64,000 nucleotides of DNA from Azolla pinnata (Eukaryota > Streptophyta > Polypodiopsida > Salviniales > Salviniaceae), in NCBI GenBank assembly GCA_037176905.1, contig JBBBWG010015779.1:18227-82226 (forward strand), in the 5' to 3' direction. A program made the translations under genes and the position numbers. Every line of letters begins with the position of its first letter. Within the stretch, counting starts at the first letter, position 1. The notes beneath the pieces were generated by a model. The model saw only the letters and a list, made by a program, of their open reading frames with translations. It made no database searches and was not told the DNA's origin. Positions 46,225-57,700 of this stretch are shown here, piece by piece.

Positions 46225-48562
46225 TGTTTCAGTGGCGGATTCTGTTTCAGCTGAGTGCTTGAGGAGAACCGATTCGTTCCGATGATTCGATCGGATCGGA
46301 AACAACTTTCGTTTCAAACAGCCAGGTGAAGGCTGCTAAGACAAGACCCGGTTTCCAGATGGCGACTGTTTCAGCAAGGATCGGAACTGCTGGCCTCCTA
46401 CAGCTCTGGTACAGGCTCGCGAAAAAGCGTCGGCTTCTGCTGCACGCATCGGATGACGCATCGCCGCCAGCATATCCCATAGTCTTACTTTCCGGAATAT
46501 CATTCATTCCAGTTCCCAGACTCTGTAATCGATCCACCCTTTGAATCTTGCCTTCATAAGCTTGCTCCTCTCCAGTTTTTAGTCAAGGTGAACAACGCCT
46601 GTTGCTGAAATGCATCGACTGACTCCGGTCAACATCCCCATCTATCGACGAGATGACGTTTTCTTCTCGTAACCAATATCGATCTTAGGCTATTATATCT
46701 ACAGTAGTGTATCACACTCTAAGGCGGACCTTTATGCCTCTTTTATGGTAGAATCCATCACCAAGGTACTAAGAATGCTTTATGTATTTGTTGGCTGTTT
46801 TCTTAAGGTATTTCTCTAATTAACGGAGGGATTTTTCCCGATTGGCTGATTGCATCGACATGTACTAGTTAGTATTTGATGAAGCAGTCAGTCAAATGCA
46901 ATCTAAGACGGTTCTAACCTACCGGATATTCCATAAAAAGCCGATCGAGGGCTTTACGTTGGAGGTTAATACTTGGAATCTGCTAAAGTTCCAATGAACT
47001 TATTGAGGACTTTATATCGGAGGTTTATGGTTAGATTCTGTGCTGGATACCCAAAGATTCATGACCATTACCGTGGGCATTGATTTGCGCGAGCGAGCCA
47101 TATGAATAAGAAGTGGAATCTTCCGAGAGGAGGAAGCATCTCTTTCCAACCAGAAGCTGTTTAAACAGAAGCCTTCGATGTTGGAACGATTCGCGGAACC
47201 ATCGGGCGCCAACCGACAAAGCATCAACGAAGTCAATGGGAGAGTTTCGTGACAAAAATGTCCCCAAACTCTTGGTGGCTAAATTCTCTTAGAAGATGGA
47301 ATGGAATGGAAAGAAATAAAGGGACAGTCGGAATGCGTGTGTGGCCACGATCGTGTGCACGAAGAGTCGAAAGCTTGGTGCAGAGTGCTCTGCATTATCA
47401 GGAAATGCCGTAATGCTATTAGCAGTTCAGAGACTCTGGAACACTGGCGTTGAGCTGGAATGGTTCATCTAAAAGATCTGTCTAAAATGGTTCATCTTAA
47501 AGCTTGGTGCAGAGCGCGTTGCATCATCAGGAAATGCCAGAATGCTGCTATCAGCAGTTCAAAGACTTCTGGAATTTTGGTGTTTAGCTGGAACAGTTCA
47601 TCTTAAAGATCTTTGTAGATGCTGGGAGGATGGATTTTTGGCACAGATGGAAACAAGACAAATCCAATTCACGTCTGTTTCGGCTGCGAAGCAGACTCGA
47701 GGACCATCATCAGGACACGAGTTCCTCGGATCAAAGCACCAAACGATGGACATCGCATTGGAGAATATTCTTGGCCCGAATCGATGAGATTCGCATCGAT
47801 CAAAGCAAACGCTTAGAGATTGGGCAATATTGAGGTTGAAAATTCCCAAACATTATCGGACCCATGCACGTTACCATCAGATCGCCAGATACGTCTGGGC
47901 AAGATACCGTGGTCTTTCTAGGGATAGACGCAGGAATCGGAGCCATTACAAAATGTACAATCTATTCCAATATTGAAGAAGCAATGCAGGATTTCTTTAC
48001 AATTGTGTTGGTTGCCATCAAGTCTTATTCTTAAAATGTTTATATATACATATACAAAGAGCAAAATTGGATAATTTTTCCTTGTCTCATCACAAAATTG
48101 CCAATGAGGTGAGGATGGGGTGGGGGGATCAACTAGCCATTAACCCACCCAATCCCTGATTAAAGCTAATTAAGGTCTTTATGGCACTTGGATTAGTATG
48201 ATGTGGGTCCCCTCGGATTCCTCCCTAATCAGCCCTAATCGGTGCTTTAATTCGTTAAGGCTGCTAATTAGATGCCTCTGCAGTGCATCAAGGCTTGGTA
48301 ACTGCGATAATTACTACTACTTGTTGGAATTGGATGGATTATGTACGTTTGTGGAGATAATTAAGGCTGACTAATCAAGATTAGAGATACTAATTAGGGA
48401 TTGACCAGGGCCGAATAGGATAGAATTGGGGGGGCTCCTTGGAGGTCCTAGATCAGAGACGAATAACACCGATTAGCTCGGTCAAGCCTGAGATCATTAA
48501 ATCTAAGTTTGGAAGATAATTAAGGGTTAACCCAAGAATGGGAGGACGATTAAACGCCGGGA
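45863..48562. other. Intergenic stretch, no supported gene
   Basis: It contains a (CT)n run at about 46191-46221 and a 129-bp direct duplication (separate entry). Several 60-130-codon frames exist on both strands but show no family resemblance or splice logic. Confidence 0.5.
47370..47612 (+). repeat. Tandem duplication, period 129 bp
   Basis: AGCTTGGTGCAGAG...ATCATCAGGAAATGCC...AGCAGTTCA...GAGCTGGAA...GGTTCATCT...AAAGATCT appears at 47372 and again at 47501 with modest divergence. The duplication is non-coding. Confidence 0.8.
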
Positions 48563-49279
48563 TTAGCCGGCACCCCGGGCTATAATCCGGTGTCTTCTTA
48601 AGGACTCGAGAAAAGCTATGGAAAGCTCTCCGAATGCTCTCTTCTCTTGTTGCGCCTCGATCGCTACGAAAGGCTCGATTAGCCCCAGATCATTTCTCGA
48701 CGAGCTCCGCACGGTGATCCAATCGATATTCCACTCCGCACGATCTCCATCTGCATGACCGATCCTTTCCGCAGCGCTCGATCCATCAAGTTCATCACAA
48801 TCGGCCTCAATGCGATGATGGTGATCGTCCCTCGAACAGTACCCCGGGATCATCAGAAGATTCCACGAAGAATATTCTCCGACGAGCGTCACGAGGTCCT
48901 CGATCTCGTCCTCTGATTCTCCGTCGGATTCGATCAGATTCAGGTCTAGCACCCCCCGCGGAGATCCATCGTGGCACGGATCGTGGATCGTACACTTGCA
49001 CGACGATCCAGATCGGTCGCACTTAATCGTTAATCCATCCCCAATCGGTGTAGTTAATGAATCTAGTGTTACGCGCTGATGATCTGGATCGTCGAATAGA
49101 TCGCAAGGCGCATAATCCTTGCCCTGCGAAGAAGAAGGTGGGCTAATCGGAAGAGATCGAATCCGATTAGCCGGCTGATTACCACCGCCAGCCTCGTGAT
49201 TAGCCTCGCGATTAAGGATGCAACACCTATAATTCCTGCTGTTCTGATCGCTGCTAATCGCCGTGCTGGATGCGGCCAT
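48563..49279 (-). CDS. Single-exon protein with EAR motif (238 aa), family unknown
   Basis: One uninterrupted frame starts MAASSTAISSDQNSRNY. It has a small Cys-rich patch (IKCDRSGSSCKCTIHDPC, about residues 85-102) followed by GVLDLNLIESDGESEDEIED (residues 109-128). LDLNL is a canonical LxLxL EAR repression motif (recruits TOPLESS-type corepressors in plants), set next to an acidic stretch. The C-terminal half has a His patch (DDHHHRIE) and a predicted helix (KRAFGELSIAFLESLRRHR). No DNA-binding domain is recognisable, so it could be a small repressor adaptor or a lineage-specific protein. I do not recognise the family, and real expression is an inference from length, composition and promoter-like upstream DNA. 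Three ~93-bp repeats lie upstream. Confidence 0.5.
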   Translation of the reverse strand: MAASSTAISSDQNSRNYRCCILNREANHEAGGGNQPANRIRSLPISPPSSSQGKDYAPCDLFDDPDHQRVTLDSLTTPIGDGLTIKCDRSGSSCKCTIHDPCHDGSPRGVLDLNLIESDGESEDEIEDLVTLVGEYSSWNLLMIPGYCSRDDHHHRIEADCDELDGSSAAERIGHADGDRAEWNIDWITVRSSSRNDLGLIEPFVAIEAQQEKRAFGELSIAFLESLRRHRIIARGAG

Positions 49280-49585
49280 AAAAAGAACCTTCGATTTGCA
49301 AAATCGGATATCGGGATCTGTTCGCCTAATTAACGATCAGCCTGCTTGCACGGCGATAATTAGCAGAGCGATTAGCCGCATAAGCTCTTGGAGATTCTAA
49401 TTAGAGGGCGGTTAGGTGATTCCGGCGCCGCTGGTGGTTTAATGAACAACGCTGATCGGGCTTAAGCTCGATGTAAGCACTAGTAACGGAATGATTAGCC
49501 TGAAATCATCTGATTAGACAGAGAGAGAGAGATAGGGTAGTTAGGCATATTCATACATCTAATTACAAAGGCTGAGAGTCATATG

Positions 49586-49866
49586 GGATGTATTATTATA
49601 CCAGAATGGAGTAATTAGGGTTGGATTGGCGTGTGATTAGATTACGGTGGTGATTAGGGGCTGATTAGAGCGGTGATTAGGGGACGTATTATTATAACAG
49701 AATGGAAGTAATTAGGTTTGGATTGGCGTCTACGGATCAGAGGGGTGATTAGGGACTGATTAGTGAGGTGATTAGGGGATTATCATTCTAACAGAATGGA
49801 GTAATTAGGGTTGGATCGGCGTGTGATTTGGATTAGAGAGGTGATTAGGGGCTGATTAGTGTGGTA
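49586..49866 (+). repeat. ~93-bp tandem repeat x3 upstream of the EAR-motif gene
   Basis: Units start near 49586, 49686 and 49780. Each contains an ATTATA..CAGAATGGA phrase, GTAATTAGGGTTGGAT, CGGCGTGTGATT, and two or three GTGATTAGGGGCTGATTAG phrases. The array is 310-590 bp upstream of the start codon and consists largely of homeodomain-type TAATTAG/GATTAG words. Confidence 0.8.
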
Positions 49867-49869
49867 AAG

Positions 49870-50551
49870 CGTGGAATTTATAGGGAAATCTGTGGGAGGG
49901 AATCTCTGGCAGGGGTTGGAATCTTTTATCAATGGCTTTGCTTGCCATTCGGTTTGGGAATCTTTTCCTCTGGGGATAAAAGATACCCTTTTGCCCCCTT
50001 AAAAACGCTAGATTCCGCCGCCCTTTCTGCGTTTGCGTTCTGCGTTTGATCCGCTTTTGCCTTGCGCGTTTCTGCGTTTTCCTCCTCCTCCTCGTCATCA
50101 TCATCCGCCCATAACCAGAACCCTAATCAAAACCCTAATAACAACCCTGGAATGTGAAGCTGCAGGCGCAGTGGTCCGGCCGATCATTGGCAGATGATCA
50201 GAGATCTGGATTGATATTGGCGCCGTTCAACTGATTATTTTCTTGGCATCAAAAGGCAAACTTTATAATATTGCAGATCAACGTCAATATTGCTGCTTTC
50301 AATCACGAATCATGATTAACAAAACGCTTTTTTGTGGCGCATCTGATCCGGCCTCTGATCATCATCGCCGTTTGCCTTCTCAGTTGCATCAAGAAGCAGA
50401 TATTGCAGTACCGATTTTTAAGATTGACGATCTCGACGACCTCTGCCCACCTTCAATGATCAATTTACACGACAAATATTTGAGATTTGCAATGGAAGGC
50501 TCAGAAAACGTCGGATCATTGAAACACACAGTAGTTAATATTCTAGGGACA
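49870..50551. other. Intergenic, with AACCCTAAT repeats
   Basis: At 50120-50146 AACCCTAATCAAAACCCTAAT occurs, degenerate telo-box motifs. A 136-codon plus-strand frame (50243-50653) runs into the MITE and shows no family resemblance. No supported gene. Confidence 0.45.
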
Positions 50552-50990
50552 ATTACCAAAAAAACGCCTTACAAAATTATAAATCACATTTTAATTAACG
50601 CCTACTCTTATCTTCCACTGAAAATTAACACCAAATTAATTCCGTTAGTATAATGTCAATTGATGTTATTGCATATCGCTTTACACTAATTGATCCTAAT
50701 CGATTCCCTTACCATGTTTGATTACCAAAAGTTAGTCATTTCAGACCTAATTAATTGATTAATAAGTTCATTTGTTGTTAATCAATTGATTTATTTGATG
50801 TTAATTGAGCTCGCAATTCATTGATTTGATGCTAATTGAGTTCACAATTAATTAATTTGATTTTAATTGACTTGGGATTAATCAATTAGTTGAGTGTTAA
50901 TTTCTAAATTTAGGCGTTTATAATTGGTGATTTTTAGTTTTAGTATGCGTTAAAATGTAATTTATAATTTTGTTTGGTGTTTTTTCGTAA
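50552..50990 (+). mobile_element. MITE copy 2 (about 440 bp, terminal inverted repeats)
   Basis: The left end is TTACCAAAAAAACGCCTTAC then AAAATTATAAATCACATTTT. The reverse complement of the right end is TTACGAAAAAACACCAAACA then AAATTATAAATTACATTTTA, so the inverted repeats extend some 45 bp with few mismatches. Interior phrases (CACTAATTGATCCTAATCGA, TTGAGTGTTAAT) match the copy at 41770-42201. No coding frame, hence non-autonomous. Confidence 0.7.
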
Positions 50991-52739
50991 TGTTTCCCAA
51001 TATTATATGGATCAGATCACCGAAACTGAACACAAATAATAATATAAATTGGATCAAGATGATCATCAACACTTTCTATCAATATTATTGCCCACAAATG
51101 TATGTAATATGTATGCATTATAGTGTGGGAATTCTGATTCATGAATGCAATATAGTGTTTGCTTTCTCATCATCAAGTGTGATTATAAAACATATTACGC
51201 TTGAAGTCCAAAACTCGTGCTAGACCCCACGATCCGACGCCCAAGTAGAATCATGGTGCTTATAATACGCCGCATTCTGCGCACTTGTAATTATGTGTGC
51301 AATCCTCCTTCAATCTGATTGGCACGAATATAAATTATGATTAAACTGTTTGCGCATCTCCGCGATATTATGATTGGCCATATGATAAAGTCGATAGGCT
51401 CTTTCGAGCTTCATCGACTGATGATGTGATTTGCACCTGATGGACATCGTCTTTTGAGATGCGGATGATCAGTTATGCGCATCTAGTATGGTCTTTGCTT
51501 TCCGATGTTATAAGGAAAGAGATTCCTCCATTAGTGAACAGGAAAACGACATCCCCCACCCCTCCGTGTGGCTATTAAACTAGCGCTAAATGAATCTATA
51601 ACAAGTAGTGGGTGAATTAATTAATCCTGTTGCTAATTAAAACGGATCGCCTAATCACTTAAAACCATTACTTTTATAACATTAATAATGTTGAATGAGT
51701 AATTAGGTGAACCTTCAATTCCACAATATAACATGATCGCGTACTTGCCTAAATTTGGAATGATGCACAATTGTACAACAAACCTTTTGTGCTGCATGAA
51801 TATATGAGTATCGATCCCAATACTACACACCGCTTGTTGTATAAGAGCCGGATAGATTGCGCCATGAGATGGAAATGTCAATAAGCATCAGCTAGACTCC
51901 CGAGTATTGTTTGTTTCGCGACGTAATCGCAGATTTATAATAATGACTTCCTACTTGTTAAGGATTCTCCTGACGAGCTATAGACAAATCCCTTATAATA
52001 TTTATAAAGCAATGCCTAACTACTTTGGGCCCAATTAGGGTCAATATTAATTCCTAAACATTCTTTTTCCACGGGTAGTGCTATTATCGAATACAGCACT
52101 ACACGCATCTCCGGAGGATAATCTAATCATCCCCACTTGAAACTCAAAGCATCTAATGACTCTCCTAGGGATCCAAGAACCATGTTAAGGCCTATCACTT
52201 CGACCAATCCATATACCAGTAGAATCCGTACTAGTTAAGATCTTTATGTAAGACACTTAATACTTCTCATTGTGTATTTAGAATTGAGAGAGACTCTTTG
52301 AGTTATGGGGCCGCCACATCAGCCACAAAGTCCGCTACATAGTGGTCAAAGAAGGCAAGTCTAAGATTTACAGCGTCTATGGAAAGCCTGTTGAAGCTCT
52401 ACTTCTTGATATCACTATTAAAGCAAATGACTGTCTGCCTCAATATGTGTTAGGGTTGCCCCTTTTACATAAGCATAGAACGCAACGCAAGCTTCTGGTT
52501 TTACAAACACAAATGTAAGTTTGCAAACGTTTGCGAATGTTACAAGCGAATGTTGTGTTTTTTTTTTCTTTTTTTCGAAAAAAATCCTAAATTCTTTCCA
52601 CTTTTAACAAAAATATATATATATCTTAAAATTTAAATATTTTATTAAATTTACCATGGTCTTAAACAAACTTTTGGTGATTTATCAATCCCAAATGCTC
52701 CAATCATTCTCGTTTGCAGCTTGCAATGTATGGTTCATT
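50991..52739. other. Intergenic, AT-rich, no supported gene
   Basis: Several TAATTA and AATTAATTAAT words occur but no recognisable element or coding frame. A run of T (52557-52576) and ATATATAT near 52612 are the only simple repeats. Confidence 0.5.
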
Positions 52740-53620
52740 CTATGTACATAAGCATTATGTGTGTCAGTGTATGCATGTATTTAGTGTGAGTATGCATGTA
52801 CGTCCATGTATGCGTATGTAGCGTGAGTGTGTATACATGTGTATGCAGTATGCCTGTGTGCATTTAGCATGAGTGTGTATGCATGTGTATGCAGTATGCC
52901 GGTGTGTATTTAGCGTGAGTGTGTATGCATGTGTATGCAGAATGCCCGTATGTGTATATAGCAGTATATATGCATGTGCATGTAGCATGTATTTAGTGTG
53001 ATTATACATGTGTCCATGTATATATGTATGTCGCGTGAGTGTGTATGCATCTGCATGCATATGCAGAATGATGTAGCGTGATGTATCGTGACGTGGCGTT
53101 TATGTATGTGTATGCAGTATGTAGCGTGAGTGTATATATGAGTTGTCTGTATATGCATGTGCATGTAGCATGTAGTTAGTGTGAATATGCATGTGTCGCG
53201 TGAGTGTGTATGCATGTGTATGTAGCATGCCTGTGTGTATGTAGCGTGAGTGTATGCATGTGTATGCCGAATGCCCGTATGTGTATGTAGCACGAGTGTG
53301 TGTATGTAGTGTGCATGTATGCGTATGCGGTGTATGCGTGTGTACGCATAGTGTACGCAGCGCGAGTATGCCTAAAGTGCGAGTATGGCATCTATGCGTA
53401 TCTAGCGTCAGCGTGTATGCAACGTGACTGTCTGCATGAATGTGTCTGCAGCAGGAGCGTGTATGCATATACGCGAGAGGGTGTACGCATATATATGTGT
53501 GTGCAACGTGACCGTCTGCATGAACATGAGTGTGTATGTTGGTTTGCAAGTATGTGTTTGCAGCGTGAGTGCGTATGTGTATGTACGCATGTAGCGTGTA
53601 TCGTGTATCAACGCGTGTAA
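52740..53620 (+). repeat. Minisatellite A: GTGTGTATGCATGTGTATGC-type
   Basis: Units of about 40-55 bp are built from GTGTATGCATGTGTATGCAG, ATGCC(T/G)GTGTGTAT and TTAGCGTGAGTGTGTATG. Units are more regular at the left and more degenerate at the right. Confidence 0.85.
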
Positions 53621-54110
53621 TAGTTACGTGTATAGGTATGTGTGCATGTTTGCGTATGTACGTTTGTGTATGTGTGAATGTGCGTTTGTACGTGTGTGCA
53701 AGCGTGCGTTTGTACGTCTGCGAGCGTGTGTGAATGTGCGTATATACATTTCTCCACGTGCATGAATGCGGGTATGTACGTTCGTACGTGCGTGAATGTG
53801 CGTATGTGCGTTGTACGCGGGTGAATGTGCGTATGTGCGTTGGTACGCGTGTGTTAATGTGCGTATGTGCGTTGGTACGTGTGTGTGAATGTGCGTATGT
53901 ACATTCGTATTTGTGTGAATGTGCGTATGTAGATTTGTACGTGTAAATGTGCACCTTCGTATGTGTGCGTGCGTATGTACATTCGTATGTGTGAGTGCGT
54001 AAGTACATTCGTATGTGTGCGTGCGTACGTACATTCGTACATTCGTATGTGTGCGTGCGTACGTACATTCGTACATTCGTGCGTGTGCACGTGTGTCTGC
54101 ATACAATAGA
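53621..54110 (+). repeat. Minisatellite B: ~30-bp GAATGTGCGTATGTGCGTTG-type
   Basis: A ~30-bp unit (GTGAATGTGCGTATGTGCGT plus TGGTACGCGT) grades into GTGCGTGCGTACGTACATTC repeats at the right. A 341-codon frame on the minus strand spans it because the repeat lacks stops in that frame. Confidence 0.85.
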
Positions 54111-54123
54111 CGCGACCCTGCAC

Positions 54124-54360
54124 ACACATACAACAGAGTCATAGACGTCTAGACCTTATACAACAGAGTCATAGACGTCTAGACCTTATACAATAGAGTC
54201 ACAGATGTCCAGACCTTATACGCAGACCTCATACGACGTTATACGCAGACCTTATACGACCTTATACACAGACCTTATACGACCTTATACGCAGACCTTA
54301 TACGACCTTATACACAGACCTTATACGACCTTATACACAGACCTTATACGACCTTGACGC
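54124..54360 (+). repeat. Minisatellites C (30 bp x3) and D (23 bp x about 6)
   Basis: C: CAACAGAGTCATAGACGTCT plus AGACCTTATA with exact 30-bp spacing from about 54129. D: AGACCTTATACGACCTTATA with 23-bp spacing from about 54220 to 54355. The shared AGACCTTATA phrase suggests D arose from C. Confidence 0.88.
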
Positions 54361-54712
54361 TGTGGCGTCTAAGGCACAGACCCAAAAACCCGGACTTACA
54401 GACACACACACACACACACCAAATGCAAATGCAAAACGGGGACGGCAGCAGAAGAAGGAAGAGCTGGTGCAGCGAGTGAGCGGTTGATGGACATCCTCCT
54501 GCATGCCAGAGAGTGGTAAGAAATTGTTAATAATAATAATATCAGTAGCCTTTTTGAAGACAGTTTATACTGAGATTTTAATCTTCACGGGCTTTGAATC
54601 CCATTTACGCATATCCTACTGTTGATATGAAATATTCGAATTAAAGCGTGCACAACCGAACATGGGAACCCTACCTAGATATGCATGTCCAAAGAGAGCA
54701 TGAGCTACCTAT

Positions 54713-57700
54713 TCAAGTGAAGCAGGGAAAACCATTTGGGAGTTGCCTGATCAAACGGCCTGCATTATCCCTGTTCCACTTACTCAACGCTGACGAAGAT
54801 TCAGTCAATCTCTTTTCATGCTCTGTAACCACACAATTATACAACAAATAAGTCCCCTGGCTGTTACTGACAATCTCTTCATTTAAGCACTCCTCCGCAA
54901 CATGCCATGCCTCTTCGAATGTGTTTTCCCCATGAAAATGAGGTGTTTCTGATCGATTCTGCATGTCGAGCTGTTTCACAAGAGAAGATGGTCCAGCCAT
55001 GCACAACTGCCTGGATGCAAAACTTGCATTTGTGCTGTCTTTAATGTTATCATTATCATCAACCCACGGCAACTCATTCTCTAGAAGATCAACCTCTGAT
55101 CCCAATGATGAAGCCATATTGCCTTCATGCCAGATGATTTTTACAAGTTGCGTGATTGCAAAAATAGCTATCACCAGAGCAATCTGCCAGTTTTTGATGC
55201 AGTGGAAATAGGATATCATTTTCTGGAGATAAATACCGCATCCACTTTCATCTTGTAACCTTGCAAATGTTGCCGTGCTATACAGATGTTGAGTTGGATT
55301 TAAGTCTGAATAGACCATAATGATCATGTCAAAGGTTATAAATTTCTTTTCATTGCACATTTTCATTACTTGCAAATAACATCGAATAATCATAGGTCCA
55401 TGTTTCTTAATCCAAACTTTCTCAAGAACGAAAACCGCTTACTTGGGGACATTTCGTGTGATTGCCTGATGCCATGCTGGTCGAAGTAGACCTTTCTGTC
55501 GTCACCTATTAGCCCAACAAAAATTAGAAGCACTTTCTTAAAAAACAGACGTAAATAGGATGCATAAATGACATGAATAAGCGACAGAGCCACCTAGAGG
55601 CCTATGGTGCCTCACATATTCTAAAAATCAAGAATGCATTGATCACATTACACAAAATATTTATATACCACCCAATGGTAATATGGTTCAAAGAACTCTA
55701 TTCTGGATTAATAAACCCAATGATCCTCACACTTGGACAAGATGACAATGAATTCCTCAAAAATAATGAGCAAACTGATGGTAACTGAGAAGTAAAAGTC
55801 AGTTGACGGGTTATGCAATACTTGTATGTCAAGAATGAGCATATTGAACTGCTTATAAAATGGGCGTGAGCATATCTACAAGTTCTTAATTCCGGAATTA
55901 GTGCTATGTCCTAAATTCTAATTAAGAAAAACAAGAACTTTACTTGTTGATTACTGCAGCGACAGATGACTTTTCTAATGATAAAAATGTCAACGAATGA
56001 CTATATTATTTGAAGTGCTACCGTCAACATAAACTCTTTGTTTGCCCACATTATCATTTCGGTCTCCAAGGAAAATATCAAGCCGATATGCTCCAATATC
56101 ACCTGATATACAAGCTAAAAAATTTCAGATTCGAGTGGATTTTGAAACATCGTTCTAGATACACCTTTAATGAAAATGCCCCAGCTCCAACCTTATATTT
56201 TGATAAGGGAAAACTTACCATGCACAAAAAATGCTTCTCTCCAAATGGCTTCATCACCTTCATGACATGGAAGCATAGAAGCTTCACCTACTAATCCAGA
56301 ATAATTATTTATAGGAAGCTGAACTATATAGTACTTGTCCTCGATAGCTTGTAACCACACCTAGAAAGGTATCCAAGTAGGAAGTTTGAAAACAAGGAAA
56401 GAGAAAGCAACACCTTTATTATGTATTTCTGCATAGAATCATCAATCTGCTTACATGATCTCCAAGTTCTACACAGATTCTCAATCTGCAGTTTGCCTCA
56501 TCATATGCATGTATATGCCTAAATAGAAAATCCAGACATTAATGCGAGTCACTATTCTTCTTAGCATCATGCAAATCAATTTAGCACAGTGACTCATTTG
56601 TGATTATCTCTGCAAATAGGTCAAACTGCATCCTGGAAATAGGCTACTCAATTGCACCATATTGATACTGCACCTAGTATTTCCTACACTCTTGCTCAAT
56701 ATTTTGAAGAGAAATTACAATGGCTGCATTACTGGGGTTTCTGGTTTGAAGCTACACATGTTCTATTTACACATCAGAAGCACTTAGGGCATCCAAGGAG
56801 GTTTGATGATATGTGAATGGATACCGTTATATCTTCCAGCAAATATAAATTTCCTAATGTTGGTATTCGATACACTTGGATAACCATGACACAAAAGGCA
56901 CAGTAACTCAATGAGTTCAACCTATATATAGCTTTTTGTAATTATTTTATAAAGATGGAGCTTTGAGGTCAGCTCAGAAGATGAAATTGAGGAATCAATC
57001 ATGACACAACAGGCATAGTAACTCTCTGAATTTATCCTAGATATAACTCTACAATTACTTCATAGAAATGAAAGGCTGAGGTCAGCTACAAGACGAAATT
57101 GGCAATTTGACACAGCTTTCTTTAGAAAAGAAATGGCATTACTCTTAATCTAGGTTATATGGAGAAATTATGATGCAACTCTACATATATTTCACACAAA
57201 TGAACAATTTTTATTCAGTAAACAAGACATAATTTGTGATTCGGTAATCCTTTCAGGCAAGGAGTGTCGTTAAACTCCCCTCAAGATACTAGTATGTCAC
57301 GTACAGACCAGAGGTATGTGTCTGTTCAAGATTGCGCCATCTTCTAGTATGATCAACCATGTCTATGCATCCAGAAAAACTGCACACTTCCAAAACCTTG
57401 CGGAATCTTGCTTGACGTGAATTTCACAGCCATGAAACTCTCCCATGTAGGATTAGCCCTCTGACAAGGGATGAGTTGCTTTATGATTCAAAGCATGCAA
57501 ATCATTCTTGAACCTTGGGCCAAAAACTATTTTAGCTTCTCTGTGTCAAATACACTCCATTCAATCCTTCAGCTATCTAGGATCACCATAACGGTACTAC
57601 TTATACAAGATCATCCCTTTCCGACATTTTACTACCTTACCATTAAATTCAAAACTCTGGCTCAGACATTGTGACACATCGGTTGCCAATTTGACAGCAA

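Larger units (their letters stand above)
48100..49870. repeat. GATTAG/CTAAT-enriched island around the EAR-motif gene
   Basis: A hand count gives about 38 occurrences of ATTAG or CTAAT over 1.75 kb, against roughly 3-4 expected for a random 5-mer counted on both strands. The words lie in both flanks and inside the coding frame, in varied contexts (GATTAGCC, TAATTAGG, CTAATCGG), so this is not one tandem repeat. TAAT is a homeodomain core. Confidence 0.6.

Noticed and set aside
48807-49022. 71-codon minus-strand frame inside the EAR-motif gene
   Set aside because: It is a shadow of the longer frame in another phase.
50243-50653. 136-codon plus-strand frame as a gene
   Set aside because: It runs into the MITE terminal repeat, has no family resemblance and lacks supporting splice or codon features.
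53100-54142. Overlapping frames of 172 and 341 codons rich in Thr-His-Tyr-Arg
   Set aside because: They are products of the minisatellite; composition is monotone and open in several frames at once.
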